Shown in pieces: positions 23,679-33,245 of a stretch of 64,000 bases of DNA; the stretch's first letter is position 1, and each line of letters begins with the position of its first letter. The DNA lies in the NCBI RefSeq assembly GCF_031143425.1, contig NC_090449.1, forward strand, positions 759,660,235 through 759,724,234, read 5' to 3'. The notes beneath the pieces were generated by a model. The model had not been told where the DNA came from. It worked only from the letters and a program-made list of their open reading frames with translations, and did not search any database. A program made the translations under genes and the position numbers. Source of the DNA: Pleurodeles waltl. Lineage: Eukaryota > Chordata > Amphibia > Caudata > Salamandridae.

Positions 23679-23783
23679 CAATCATTTTTTACGTGCATGA
23701 GAACAACCAGGCAATGCAATGAAAGAGCAAGGCAACATCCCATTACATTGTAAAAATACACAACATTGCATGAATAACTGTAA

Positions 23784-23785
<2 letters not shown>

Positions 23786-23830
<45 letters not shown>
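23786..23830. repeat. (TA)n microsatellite inside the DIRS element
   Basis: An essentially pure TA dinucleotide run followed by further AT-rich sequence to about 23905, between the internal complementary region and the right terminal repeat of the DIRS. Likely length-polymorphic and not part of a coding region. Confidence 0.95.
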
Positions 23831-23831
<1 letters not shown>

Positions 23832-23996
23832 TCTCTCTTTTTAAAATATATATACACATCAAGTATATACACAAAGATATATACATATATATAAATATAT
23901 TATATACAACATCTATTGCACCCTCAAAGACCAAGAGGAGCGTACTCAAGGATTACTTGGTAAGACCAGAAAGGCAACGGGGAGGCGGGTGGGACC

Positions 23997-24107
23997 GTGA
24001 GGAATCCACAGGTAGCTAATGTATCCACCAGAAAAGTCGTTACCGAAGGTAAGTAACTCGTTCTTCTGATGGATACAACTACCTGTGGATTCCTCACCTA
24101 ATGAATA
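23997..24107 (-). repeat. DIRS internal complementary region
   Basis: The first part (to about 24062) is the inverted copy of the outer end of the right terminal repeat; the second part (about 24063-24107) is the inverted copy of the outer end of the left terminal repeat. The junction AACTCGTTCTTCTGATGG joins the two element ends. In DIRS replication models this region templates closure of the circular intermediate. The arrangement is clear by direct comparison. Confidence 0.92.
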
Positions 24108-24151
24108 GATTCCCAAAGCAGTACCACGCCCGGCGGTGGGTGCCTAAATGG

Positions 24152-27013
24152 TCAAACCAAGAAATCCTGCAGCACTGACCGTGCAAAATGGCCGTCCCTT
24201 CTAACCTCAGAATCCAAACAGTAATGTTTTGCAAAAGTGTGAAGGGACGACCAAGTTGCGGCCTTGCAGATGTCGACCACAGGAACACCTCTGGCCAAGG
24301 CCGAAGTGGCCGACTTAGCTCTGGTGGAATGAGCTCTAATGCCCTCAGGAGGATCCTTCTTTGCCAAAGAGTAACAGATTTTAATGCAAACAACAACCCA
24401 CCTGGATAGTGTTCTCTTGTGGACTGCCTTTCCTCTCCTCTTGCCCACGTATCCAATAAACAGCTGATCCTCCAGCCTGAAATCCTTTGTTCTATCAATA
24501 AAGAAGCTCAACGCCCTCTTTGGGTCCAGACGGTGCAGTCTTTCTTCATCTTTGGAAGGATGAGGCGGAGGATAGAACGTGGACAAAGTAATTGCCTGAA
24601 CCAAATGGAAGGGTGAAACAACCTTCGGGAGGAAAGCAGCCTTGGTCCTCAACACCACCTTATCCCCATAAAAAGTTGTATAAGGGGGCTTTACTAATAA
24701 GGCCTGCAACTCACTCACTCTCCTTGCTGATGTTATAGCTATCAGGAAGACTGTTTTTAAAACCAAATACCTTAAGGGGCAAGAATGCATAGGTTCAAAA
24801 GGGGACCCCATAAGGAAAGTCAGGACCAAGGACAAATCCCATTGCGGCATAACGAATGGCTTTGGAGGATATTTATTTAGAAGACCTTTCAGAAATCTGA
24901 TAACAATAGGGGATTTAAATAAAGATGGTTGGTCTGGAAGACATATGAAGGCTGACAAGGCCGATAAATAACCCTTAATGGTAGCCACTGCACAACCTTT
25001 CTGCGCTAGAGACAGAGCAAAAGACAAAACGTCCGATAGATGAGAATGCAAAGGATCAATCTGCCTCTCTCCACACCACGCAACAAATTTAGACCATCTA
25101 TTAGCGTAGATAGATTTAGTAGAGTGTCGCCTGGCCGCTAATATAACATCCACTACCTCAGGCGGGAGAGAGAAGGAACTCAGGTTGCCCCGTTCAATCT
25201 CCAGGCATGTAGGTGCAGACTCTGGAGGTTGGGGTGTAGAACCTGCCCCTGCGACTGCGAGAGGAGGTCTGCCCTGAAAGGGAGACTGAGCGGAGGGCAC
25301 ATTGAGAGTTGGAGAAGGTCGGAGTACCATACCCTCCTTGGCCAATCCGGAGCTATTAGGATGACTAGAGCCCGGTCCTGGCGAATCTTCCGCAATACTC
25401 GAGGAATCAAGGGTATGGGAGGAAACGCGTAAAGCAACTGGCCGCACCAGGTTATTTGAAACGCGTCCCCCAACGCTCCCTGCATCAGATACTGGAGGCT
25501 GCAGAACAACGGACAATGCGCGTTCTCTCGAGTGGCAAACAGATCTACCCGAGGAAACCCCCACCTCTGGAAGATTAAACGGACTTGATCTGGATGGAGA
25601 CGCCACTCGTGGTCTGCCGAGAATTGGCGACTGAGACTGTCCGCACGCACGTTCAAGACTCCGGCCAGATGGTTTGCTATCAAGCAAATCTGATGGTCCT
25701 TTGCCCAGGACCATAGTCGAAGAGCTTCTCTGCAGAGAAGGTACGACCCCACTCCTCCCTGCTTGTTTATGTACCACATCGTGGTAGTATTGTCCGTTAG
25801 GACCTGTACCGACTGACCACGAAGGGAAGGGAGGAAGGCCTTGAGAGCCAGACGTACAGCCCGTAACTCTAACAGATTGATGTGAAACATCTGTTCCTCT
25901 GGAGACCAAAGACCTTTGATCTCCAGATCCCCCAGATGAGCTCCCCACCCTAGAGTGGAAGCATCCGTTATGACTGTGGCCACTGGTGGCGACTGCTGGA
26001 ACGGCTTTCCTTGTGAAAGATTGTTGCTTGCAATCCACCACTTCAAATCCACAGCAGCATCTCTGGAGATCTTGACAGTACTCTCTAGATCCCCTTTGTG
26101 TTGAGACCACTGCCTTCGGAGGCACCACTGAAGAGCCCTCATGTGCCAGCGAGCATGCGTGACCAACAGAATGCAGGAGGCAAACAGACCGAGCAGACGA
26201 AGGACCTTGAGGACTGGAACTACCGCTCCATTTCGAAACATTGGAACCAAATCCTGAATATCTTGAATCCGCTGAGGCGGAGGAAAGGCCCGACCCAATG
26301 TTGTATCCAGTACTGCCCCTATGAACAGGAGGCGCTGAGAGGGCTCTAGGTGAGATTTGGGCTCGTTCACCGAAAAACCCAGGTCGAACAACAACTGGGT
26401 TGTTGACTGCAGATGATGCGACACAAGCTCCGGGGACTTGGCTTTGATCAACCAGTCGTCCAAGTAAGGGAATACTGCTATCCCCTTCCTTCTGAGTTCT
26501 GCCGCAACCACCGCCATCACCTTCGTGAAGACTCGAGGTGCTGAAGTAAGACCAAACGGAAGGACCGCAAACTGATAGTGTTGCGTTCCCACCACAAACC
26601 GGAGATACTTCCTGTGTGACTTGAGTATTGGGATATGAAAGTAAGCATCCTGCAAGTCGACAGACACCATCCAGTCTTCCTTGTTCAACGCCAAAAGCAC
26701 CTGTGCTAGGGTCAGCATCTTGAATTTTTCCTGCTTGAGGAACCAATTCAAGATCCTCAGGTCCAGAATTGGTCTCAAACGACCATCCTTCTTGGGAATC
26801 AGGAAATACCTTGAGTAACATCCTCGACCCCTTTCCTGCTCTGGGACCAACTCCACCGCGCCCTTGGAAAGGAGGGCTTGTACCTCCTGTTCTAGCAACA
26901 GGAGGTGTTCTTCTGAACAATAAGAAGGGCGGGGCGGGAACTCCCGAAAGGGAAGGGTGTAGCCTTTTCCCACAATACTGAGAACCCAAGTGTCCGTTGT
27001 AACAGTCTTCCAT
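24152..27013 (-). CDS. DIRS tyrosine recombinase ORF, with a long N-terminal frame overlapping the RT ORF
   Basis: The open frame is 953 codons, but only about residues 625-953 (genomic 25141-24152) look like a recombinase. Catalytic residues: Arg in SARRVSEL (residues 764-765), HSTR (His895, Arg898) and the nucleophile Tyr931 in AKHYCLD. The N-terminal SAM-like core-binding part includes TKSIYANRWSKFVAWC and GYLSALSAF. The enzyme would integrate the circular DNA copy of the element. The first 610 or so codons run in a different frame through almost the whole RT-RNase H ORF, and have the low-complexity Ser/Gly/Pro look of an overprinted frame. The actual start codon is unknown; translation may begin much nearer the recombinase domain. 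Confidence 0.9.
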   Translation of the reverse strand: MEDCYNGHLGSQYCGKRLHPSLSGVPAPPFLLFRRTPPVARTGGTSPPFQGRGGVGPRAGKGSRMLLKVFPDSQEGWSFETNSGPEDLELVPQAGKIQDADPSTGAFGVEQGRLDGVCRLAGCLLSYPNTQVTQEVSPVCGGNATLSVCGPSVWSYFSTSSLHEGDGGGCGRTQKEGDSSIPLLGRLVDQSQVPGACVASSAVNNPVVVRPGFFGERAQISPRALSAPPVHRGSTGYNIGSGLSSASADSRYSGFGSNVSKWSGSSSPQGPSSARSVCLLHSVGHACSLAHEGSSVVPPKAVVSTQRGSREYCQDLQRCCCGFEVVDCKQQSFTRKAVPAVATSGHSHNGCFHSRVGSSSGGSGDQRSLVSRGTDVSHQSVRVTGCTSGSQGLPPFPSWSVGTGPNGQYYHDVVHKQAGRSGVVPSLQRSSSTMVLGKGPSDLLDSKPSGRSLERACGQSQSPILGRPRVASPSRSSPFNLPEVGVSSGRSVCHSRERALSVVLQPPVSDAGSVGGRVSNNLVRPVALRVSSHTLDSSSIAEDSPGPGSSHPNSSGLAKEGMVLRPSPTLNVPSAQSPFQGRPPLAVAGAGSTPQPPESAPTCLEIERGNLSSFSLPPEVVDVILAARRHSTKSIYANRWSKFVAWCGERQIDPLHSHLSDVLSFALSLAQKGCAVATIKGYLSALSAFICLPDQPSLFKSPIVIRFLKGLLNKYPPKPFVMPQWDLSLVLTFLMGSPFEPMHSCPLRYLVLKTVFLIAITSARRVSELQALLVKPPYTTFYGDKVVLRTKAAFLPKVVSPFHLVQAITLSTFYPPPHPSKDEERLHRLDPKRALSFFIDRTKDFRLEDQLFIGYVGKRRGKAVHKRTLSRWVVVCIKICYSLAKKDPPEGIRAHSTRAKSATSALARGVPVVDICKAATWSSLHTFAKHYCLDSEVRRDGHFARSVLQDFLV

Positions 27014-27255
27014 TTGGTGAGAAAATGCTGTAATCTTCCCCCTACAGGAGAGGAGTGAGTGGGAAATGGTGGAAGCCTAAGGCTGCTTCCCCTGCTGCAC
27101 CCCGCCAGAGGATGAGGAAGAGGCAGAGTGCTGCTGAGAGGCTCCTCTGGTGCGGACCCTACCTCTCCCCCTGAAAGATCTATAGGGATGGGAAGAGGCA
27201 GGTTGCTGATATCTTCCCCGAAAGGAAGAGGAGGAAGAGCCACGCCCAAATCCAC
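25180..27255 (-). CDS. DIRS reverse transcriptase / RNase H / methyltransferase-like polyprotein
   Basis: The frame encodes 691 residues. The reverse transcriptase contains YFLIPKKDGRLRPILDLR (150-167), SVDLQDAYFHIPI (198-210), LPFGLTSAPRVFTK (232-245) and the catalytic YLDD (264-267). RNase H acidic residues are in VITDAS (Asp431), NLLELRA (Glu463), LTDNTT (Asp488) and RADSLSR (Asp539). The C-terminal part with DLFATREN, YAFPPIPLIPRVLRKI and APDWPRRVWY (570-643) corresponds to the DAM-like methyltransferase domain of DIRS elements. It overlaps gag by 179 bp in another frame and the recombinase ORF over most of its length. All motifs look intact. Confidence 0.93.
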   Translation of the reverse strand: MDLGVALPPLPFGEDISNLPLPIPIDLSGGEVGSAPEEPLSSTLPLPHPLAGCSRGSSLRLPPFPTHSSPVGGRLQHFLTKWKTVTTDTWVLSIVGKGYTLPFREFPPRPSYCSEEHLLLLEQEVQALLSKGAVELVPEQERGRGCYSRYFLIPKKDGRLRPILDLRILNWFLKQEKFKMLTLAQVLLALNKEDWMVSVDLQDAYFHIPILKSHRKYLRFVVGTQHYQFAVLPFGLTSAPRVFTKVMAVVAAELRRKGIAVFPYLDDWLIKAKSPELVSHHLQSTTQLLFDLGFSVNEPKSHLEPSQRLLFIGAVLDTTLGRAFPPPQRIQDIQDLVPMFRNGAVVPVLKVLRLLGLFASCILLVTHARWHMRALQWCLRRQWSQHKGDLESTVKISRDAAVDLKWWIASNNLSQGKPFQQSPPVATVITDASTLGWGAHLGDLEIKGLWSPEEQMFHINLLELRAVRLALKAFLPSLRGQSVQVLTDNTTTMWYINKQGGVGSYLLCREALRLWSWAKDHQICLIANHLAGVLNVRADSLSRQFSADHEWRLHPDQVRLIFQRWGFPRVDLFATRENAHCPLFCSLQYLMQGALGDAFQITWCGQLLYAFPPIPLIPRVLRKIRQDRALVILIAPDWPRRVWYSDLLQLSMCPPLSLPFRADLLSQSQGQVLHPNLQSLHLHAWRLNGAT

Positions 27256-29149
27256 GAAACCTCCTGAAAAATCTGGAAGAGGCCGTGGAAGAAGGAGCTT
27301 GGAGCCCTAACGACTTAGCCGTGGCCCTGCTTTCCTTAAAACGTTCCAAGGCCGAATCAGCCTTGGCTCCAAACAGTTTGTCCCCATCAAACGGGAGATC
27401 CAACAATGTGGACTGTACATCTGCAGAAAAGCCCGAGTTACGGAGCCAGGCCTGTCTCCTTGCCACCACAGTTGTGCCCATTGCTCTGGCTACCGAGTCG
27501 GTGGTATCCAGTCCCGTCTGGATAATCTGGGTCGCAGCAGCCTGGGCGTTTGAGACAAGATCCAAAAGACCCTGGGGAAGCTCTGTAAACGATGAGGAAA
27601 TGTCATCCATCAGAGCATGAATATACCTCCCCAGGATACAGGTTGCATTGGTGGCTTTTAACGCCAGACTGCAGGACGAAAAAATCTTCTTCGACTGCGC
27701 CTCTAGCTTCTTTGAATCTCTGTCCCCAGGCACCGTCGGGAAAGAACCAGGCGCTGACTTGGACGAACAGGAGGCCTGCACCACCAAGCTCTCCGGCGTA
27801 GGGTGCCTAGATAGAAACACAGGGTCAGTCGGAGCCGCCCGATACCTCCTGGCCACGGCTCTGTGAACTGCTGGGGAAGATGCCGGCCTCTTCCACACCT
27901 CTATCACCGGATCCAGCAGAGCGTCATTAAATGGCAACAGAGGCTCCGCCGCAGCTGAGGCCGGATGTAGCACCTCTGTTAAAAGGTTTTGTTTAGCCTC
28001 CACCACCGGCAAAGGCAGGTCCAAAAAACTAGCTGCCTTCCGTACCACTGCATGAAAGGAAGCAGCCTCCTCAGTATATTCTCCCGGGGACGAAAGATCC
28101 CACTCAGGGGAAGTGTCCAGCCCACTGGCCGACTCCAGTCCACGCAGCCCATCACCCGAGTCCTCTAGCTCTCCTTCCTCCAGGGCTCGTTGGTACTCCT
28201 GCTCTTCTAATACACGGAGAGCACGTCTCCTGGAATGAAGTCGCTGTTCAATACGCGGAGTCGACAATGCCTCCGCCGAAGTCGAAGATCGGCGCCGATC
28301 TTCAGAAGCCACCGACGCCGCGTCCGGCGCCACAGGTAACTTCGGCGCCGACAAAAGAGCAGCTGAAGCAGATGGACCCACCGGAGTCACAGGCCGAAAT
28401 CCCGACTTCGACGGGATGGAAATCCCCGGGGCCAATCCTTCTGAAGCCACCGGAGCGGCCACTGGCGCCGAGCCCACGTTCCCAAAAGGGAGAAAGGGCA
28501 TAAAGGGTGCCGGCCGAAGAGGCGCAGGACCACCCAAAGAAAAGGCCAAAGGCCCAGCCGGAGCACCCCCTGGAGCCATCTGTTGGAAGATGGCATACAT
28601 CGCATTCAAGAATGCGGAACTATCGGCTCCAGGGGTGGGAAAAGCCGGATACTGAGGTGCCTGTCTCGGAGGCGACCCCGATGCCGGCCTCGGCGTCTGC
28701 GCCGGAGAAAACACCTGAGGCTCCAATACCTCAATCACCGACGCCTGTCCAGGTGAAGTTGGAGACGCCGGAGAGGGCAACGGCTTCGAAGGATGCGGCG
28801 TAACCGTGGGACTGATCTCCCATGTCCTTCGGCGCCGATCCGAAGACCTGGAACGAGTCTCCTTCGAATGATGCCGAGATTCTCTACGGCGCCGGGAGTC
28901 TCGATGACGCCGATGTCTTGGAGAAGAAGACTTCTTGTGATGCTTCTCCTTCGATTTAGCCATAAACAGCTTCGCCTCACGTTCCTTGAGGGCCTTTGGA
29001 TTCATGTGCTGGCATGAATCACAAGTCGAGACGTCGTGGTCGGAGCTCAAACACCAAAGGCAATCGGAATGAGGATCCGTCACCGACATCTTGCCTCCAC
29101 ACTCACGACAAGGCTTAAATCCAGACTTTCTCTGCGACATTATTACCAC
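27077..29149 (-). CDS. DIRS gag-like protein
   Basis: The 690-residue frame starts near MSQRKSGFKPCRECGGKMS. A Cys-rich N-terminus (CRECGGKMS..HSDCLWCLSSDHDVSTCDSC) suggests a zinc-binding module. An Arg/Ser-rich basic stretch (about 70-110) resembles a nuclear-localising or RNA-binding region. A Pro/Ala-rich linker follows, then a more ordered region near 380-600, and an RGR-rich C-terminus (FRGRYQQP, SFRGRGRVR) that could bind nucleic acid. It is presumed to package element RNA. The same N-terminal Cys motif (CGTCQHAMSVTDPPS) occurs in the old copy near 58200. The start codon is the first methionine pair and is reasonable but unproven. Confidence 0.85.
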   Translation of the reverse strand: MVIMSQRKSGFKPCRECGGKMSVTDPHSDCLWCLSSDHDVSTCDSCQHMNPKALKEREAKLFMAKSKEKHHKKSSSPRHRRHRDSRRRRESRHHSKETRSRSSDRRRRTWEISPTVTPHPSKPLPSPASPTSPGQASVIEVLEPQVFSPAQTPRPASGSPPRQAPQYPAFPTPGADSSAFLNAMYAIFQQMAPGGAPAGPLAFSLGGPAPLRPAPFMPFLPFGNVGSAPVAAPVASEGLAPGISIPSKSGFRPVTPVGPSASAALLSAPKLPVAPDAASVASEDRRRSSTSAEALSTPRIEQRLHSRRRALRVLEEQEYQRALEEGELEDSGDGLRGLESASGLDTSPEWDLSSPGEYTEEAASFHAVVRKAASFLDLPLPVVEAKQNLLTEVLHPASAAAEPLLPFNDALLDPVIEVWKRPASSPAVHRAVARRYRAAPTDPVFLSRHPTPESLVVQASCSSKSAPGSFPTVPGDRDSKKLEAQSKKIFSSCSLALKATNATCILGRYIHALMDDISSSFTELPQGLLDLVSNAQAAATQIIQTGLDTTDSVARAMGTTVVARRQAWLRNSGFSADVQSTLLDLPFDGDKLFGAKADSALERFKESRATAKSLGLQAPSSTASSRFFRRFRGFGRGSSSSSFRGRYQQPASSHPYRSFRGRGRVRTRGASQQHSASSSSSGGVQQGKQP

Positions 29150-29239
29150 AGCGAAAGACTACGCAGCAAAAATACACTGTAACCAAAAAAGTAACAGTTG
29201 CTCCCTCGAAGATAACCGTTTCGAATGCACGGAAAAAAG

Positions 29240-29422
29240 GGAACTGACGTCCGCACGTCGTCGAGGACCTCTTATTGCCTGAATGACGTCAGACAGCGTC
29301 GCGTGGGCTAGAGTGACGTCCTCGTCGACGTGCAGAGACTAGTAAGAAGATTTCCGTCGAATGCTGGCGCCATGGGAGTATTCATTAGGTGAGGAATCCA
29401 CAGGTAGTTGTATCCATCAGAA
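29240..29422 (-). repeat. DIRS inverted terminal repeat (5' end of element)
   Basis: Inverted copy of the right terminal repeat, running from GGAACTGACGTCCGCAC to the outer CCATCAGAA. It lies just upstream of gag and presumably carries promoter activity, though I can point to no defined TATA element. It is CpG-rich. Confidence 0.92.
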
Positions 29423-30319
29423 AGAAGAGTTTTAAATGGAAGTGAAACAAACATCATGATCTCAGGTCAATATCTTAGTGACAATTAGACTGTTTACATG
29501 AACGGAGATTATCCGATTAAAATATGGTTAGTATTTAGCGGTTAAATGAAGATTGAAAAACTTTAATGAAAGATGCAAGGTCTATATTCACCACACTGCT
29601 TTTGCAACTTAGTGAAGGGAAGCACATGTGAAAAGTTCTGTACAGTTTTGTTTCAGCACTATTACAATCTGTGTCAGAGTCCAAAACTAGGCTGCTTTGC
29701 TTCACAGCTGCTGGCTGTCAATGATTAAATGCATGGCCCATATTCTGATTCAACATATGCTGTTGAAGGGTAAGATGTGTGACACTTGCACCCACTACAC
29801 ATTCTATATGGTGGAGCTATTTAGTCTGGCTTTTGCACCACCACTAACACATTGTTTCAAGTGTGACAGGAAACCCTAAATGTGATCAAGTGGCACGGTT
29901 AGATCACTCAACTGCCACTGCTCTGGATAATCCTGGGCCCGTGATATACCTCCATTAAAAAATTGTTGTCCAAAGATTTTCATTTTGGATTTGTGTTTTT
30001 GGAACATTACAGAAGAAATTTAACTTGGGTAGACATTGCTTATCCCAGCTGCATTTTTCTGGACAACATTTTTAAAAATGATGGATGTGTTGCAGTGATG
30101 ATGTAATATTTTATGAACCATGAGACCTATATACTTTATTTTGGTGTCAAAACATAGGTTGTGGGGATGAAGTAGTGTTACAGAGACAGAAAACAACTCC
30201 TCAGAGCAACCCTTCCACCATGTTCCAAAATGGTGGCAATAATAAAGAAAAGAGATATATAGAAATGAAATAAATAATAACAGCTTTGAATCCTTTTATG
30301 TATACACTAAACAATGTTA
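29423..30319. other. Intergenic sequence, nothing recognised
   Basis: AT-rich sequence flanking the DIRS insertion, with no domain-bearing frame. A stretch near 29655 (CAGCACTATTACAATCTGTGT) resembles one near 23307 (TAGCACTATCACAATCTGTAT) on the other side of the DIRS, hinting at an older local repeat. Confidence 0.35.
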
Positions 30320-33245
30320 ATGATAGGAATATGAAAAAAAGATTTTATCACTCCTGTTTTTAGACACATTTTCATAGTTCACTTTATATGTTTCGGCATC
30401 ACTTGTGGAAAATATGCTGAATGCTGAAAATTTGAGAAGCGCATTTTGACAAGGACATCTTTTTGTAGCACAGGTCTTAAAGATACGTGTAAGTTCTGTG
30501 GGTAGAGGCTTTAGAAATTTCAAAGGTTTTAGCATCCCATCAATGTCCTCCCAGGATCTTTCTCTACATACGCATGAACCAAAACATATCCACATCTTCT
30601 GATCAAGTAGAATGCTCTTTTAATGTGTCCACACACAGAATATGATGTTGGTGAAAGGTCACTTAGCGGGACTGATCTCTTGAACTCACTGTACTGAAGA
30701 TCGTCAAATGTGTTACAGTAAGGACTCGTTTTACATACACAAAAACACACACAAACACAGTATTTTTCTACGTCTTTAAATTCACATTCATCTTCTGTCT
30801 CCACAAATCCTTTTAAAAACTTCACAGGTTCAGTGGTTCAAGCTCAAAGCTTTGTTCATAGTGTCCTAACCAGTAAGATTATGTGCCTGGATAAGAACAC
30901 TGGGCACCTCTGGCTCACGTTTCTTGTACAGAATATGAAATTGTATTAAGTGTATTTTCTCCTCTGTTCCATAACATATTAATAACTCTGACAATCCTTA
31001 ACTTATGAACATTGCCACAAATCTAAGTAGCACAATAATAACATATGTGTCATTTGACAGTACAATGACTCAAATTGAACCATTTCGAACAGCCCACTCA
31101 ACATGTGGCACAATACGATAGTCCGCTTCCTCCAATTTGCTGTTAAAATCTTGAACAATATGGTCAGTACCTTTTGAATCTCTCTCTGCAGGCACCAACT
31201 CCTCATTGACAATCATTCCACTTGCAATAATTGGAAATTCAGTGTACACGGAAGCATCAGTAATGTATTGGCGATTTAACATCTCCAAGTTCATCTTGTT
31301 TGATGTGGATGACCAGAATTCATCAAGTTGCATAGGTACAGTTATCGAGTTTTTTATGCAGGAAAGGTCACTTGTTCCACTTGTAGACATTTTGTCTGAC
31401 TCTCTCACATTTTTTAACAGATAGTTCAAGATAACTGTCAAAGACAATATGCGGTTCTTGCAAGATGCACACTGACTATGATATCTGTAGAACAGTCAGA
31501 ACGACGACCTCTCCGAAGTTTTGTATGAATGACATTTTAACCATTCGAAATTGGGTCATTTAGTCCATAAAAGCAGTTTTAAATGAGGACACCTTTTCGA
31601 ATTAAAATTCTTCAGGTGAAAGGTTTTGTTTTTCGAGCTCTTGTAAGAGTTTGTGCTTCACTGGTTTGTTGTAGCATCTCCAACAAATAATGTGTTTGTT
31701 GTGACAAAACATGCAACAGAATGTGTTTGACAAATTCATCCCTTTCTTTTGCTACATCCATTTCTCTATGTGCTTGCTTTTTCTGTAACCAGTTTTGCAG
31801 TGGCTGGTTGGACAAACTCTCACTATGGCAATTAAAGTGTGGAAGTTTAGCTTTAGTGATTATGTCAAACAGCTTTTTCTCTTTCAATGCAAATCTCTCC
31901 TGTTTCAGTTCTGCGTATAGTTTCGATCCATGTTCCAGGCCATTTAGTAGACGTATCTTTAAATCATTATCCACATATTGTTTGGTCACAAAGTTGTGTA
32001 GTTGCACAGGCTCAGTCATTTCAAAGAGGTGCCCTTGCTGCTGCATGAAATGAAGGCTGTCAACATGTTTTATTAAACGTTCCCTTCTCTTTCCCACAAG
32101 TTCGTAGTGAGGAACAGTTCCACGATGGTCCATTAATTTTGTCACCTTTCTGGGAAACATTGCAAATAGAAAGGAGTTCATGGTAAACTAACTGCCATTG
32201 AGCAACATATTCACTTTTACCTGTCTGACCAACAATTCCCTTGGAGCTTTTCTGTGATCTCTTGATTGTTCCAGTTTCATATCTGGAACCACACCATTGA
32301 ACCATCCCTCTCTGCCTTTTACCACAAAATGTATTTCAATGAATTTCCTGTAGAGGTATGTTTTTCCACCTCTAGCTTCTTCATTCTTTCCAAATACCAG
32401 GACCCATATTTCAGGTAGTTTATGCAGTCAAATTAATGAAACATAGTAATCAGTGACTCCACAGTCTTCATCTGCAGCTCCCAATCACCTTCCTGATCAG
32501 CAGGAACCAAGTTTTTCACTAGAGCCATCACAGGTAAACCATTTCCGCAGTACTTGCAAAGTTTTGATTTTTCTGCACATTCTTTGACAAACTCTACTAA
32601 CTTGGTTTTCTGATTTTGAACTAAGTGTATTGAACATTGCCTGGCTTTGCATTAAATCTTTTGAATGACATGCATCCTGTGCCTTGTTCATTTTTGAGAT
32701 AAGATATGCAAAATCTAATTTGTTATTCTTGTTCCAGAAAGCATTCCAACAAACTTTTCTATAGCTTCAGATATGAACATACTTTGTAACAAATTAACAT
32801 AATGAGTTCTGCGGAATTCTGACTGGGCAGTTTTGCTTCCAAAGATTTCAGCTTCAATAGGATCTACATCTATGCCACATTCACTGAGATAACTTCCTGC
32901 ACACTGCAACACTACTTTTGTCATGTGGAAAAAGCCCATAATTGGGTAAACATCAAATTTTTCCTGGATTGTTAAGAAAAATGTCAGCTACAATAAGGAA
33001 AACACCATTGCAGAAAACTGGCAGGATAGGCTGGTTTTCAAACTGTGCATGAACATTTTGGAATTATTTTTTTAGAGCTCTGTATACTGTTCGGTAGTTT
33101 GTGACTGGAGATGGTATTACTGGTAAAAACCCAACCTTCTTCCTTGGGACAGTACTCGGAGATAAGAGCATGAATTCCAGACCACGGAGGAACTGGCTTT
33201 TCAACGCTGTTCATTACTTTATTTTGTGGTGTTGCTATTTGCACC
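30320..33245 (-). pseudogene. Decayed gene of an uncharacterised family (PIN-like segment plus C-terminal Cys cluster)
   Basis: Read on the minus strand, a series of broken frames follows one protein-like path. Landmarks in order: PPWSGIHALISEYCP (about 33185); MGFFHMTKVVLQCAGSYL (about 32930) with SEAIEKFVGML; a long helical stretch at 32181-31612; VNEELVPAERDSKGTD and EEADYRIVPHVEWAVRNG (31210-31075) followed out of frame by VLSNDTYV; TSYSVCGHIKRAF (about 30640); and a Cys cluster (KTCATKRCPCQNALLK) near 30440. I have seen this architecture in repeat-associated, uncharacterised proteins of fish, amphibians and invertebrates but know no function. The EAD.RI and SNDT motifs suggest a PIN/FEN-like nuclease fold, which is inference. 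Several in-frame stops and frame changes make it non-functional. No introns are obvious, so it may be a mobile-element gene or a retrocopy. Confidence 0.6.

Larger units (their letters stand above)
23465..29422 (-). mobile_element. Structurally complete DIRS tyrosine-recombinase retrotransposon, about 6.0 kb
   Basis: In its own orientation (minus strand) the order is left inverted terminal repeat, gag, RT-RNase H-methyltransferase-like ORF, tyrosine recombinase ORF, internal complementary region and right inverted terminal repeat. This is the DIRS-1 layout. All three ORFs are open and catalytic residues are present. DIRS elements replicate by reverse transcription through a circular intermediate and integrate with a tyrosine recombinase, so no target-site duplication is expected and none is evident. 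Compared with three decayed copies in this window, it looks young. Outer boundaries were set by matching terminal repeats to the internal complementary region and are good to a few bases. Confidence 0.93.

Noticed and set aside
24419..28803. Plus-strand open frames of 60-111 codons within the complete DIRS
   Set aside because: They are antisense shadows of the gag, RT and recombinase ORFs with no domain of their own.
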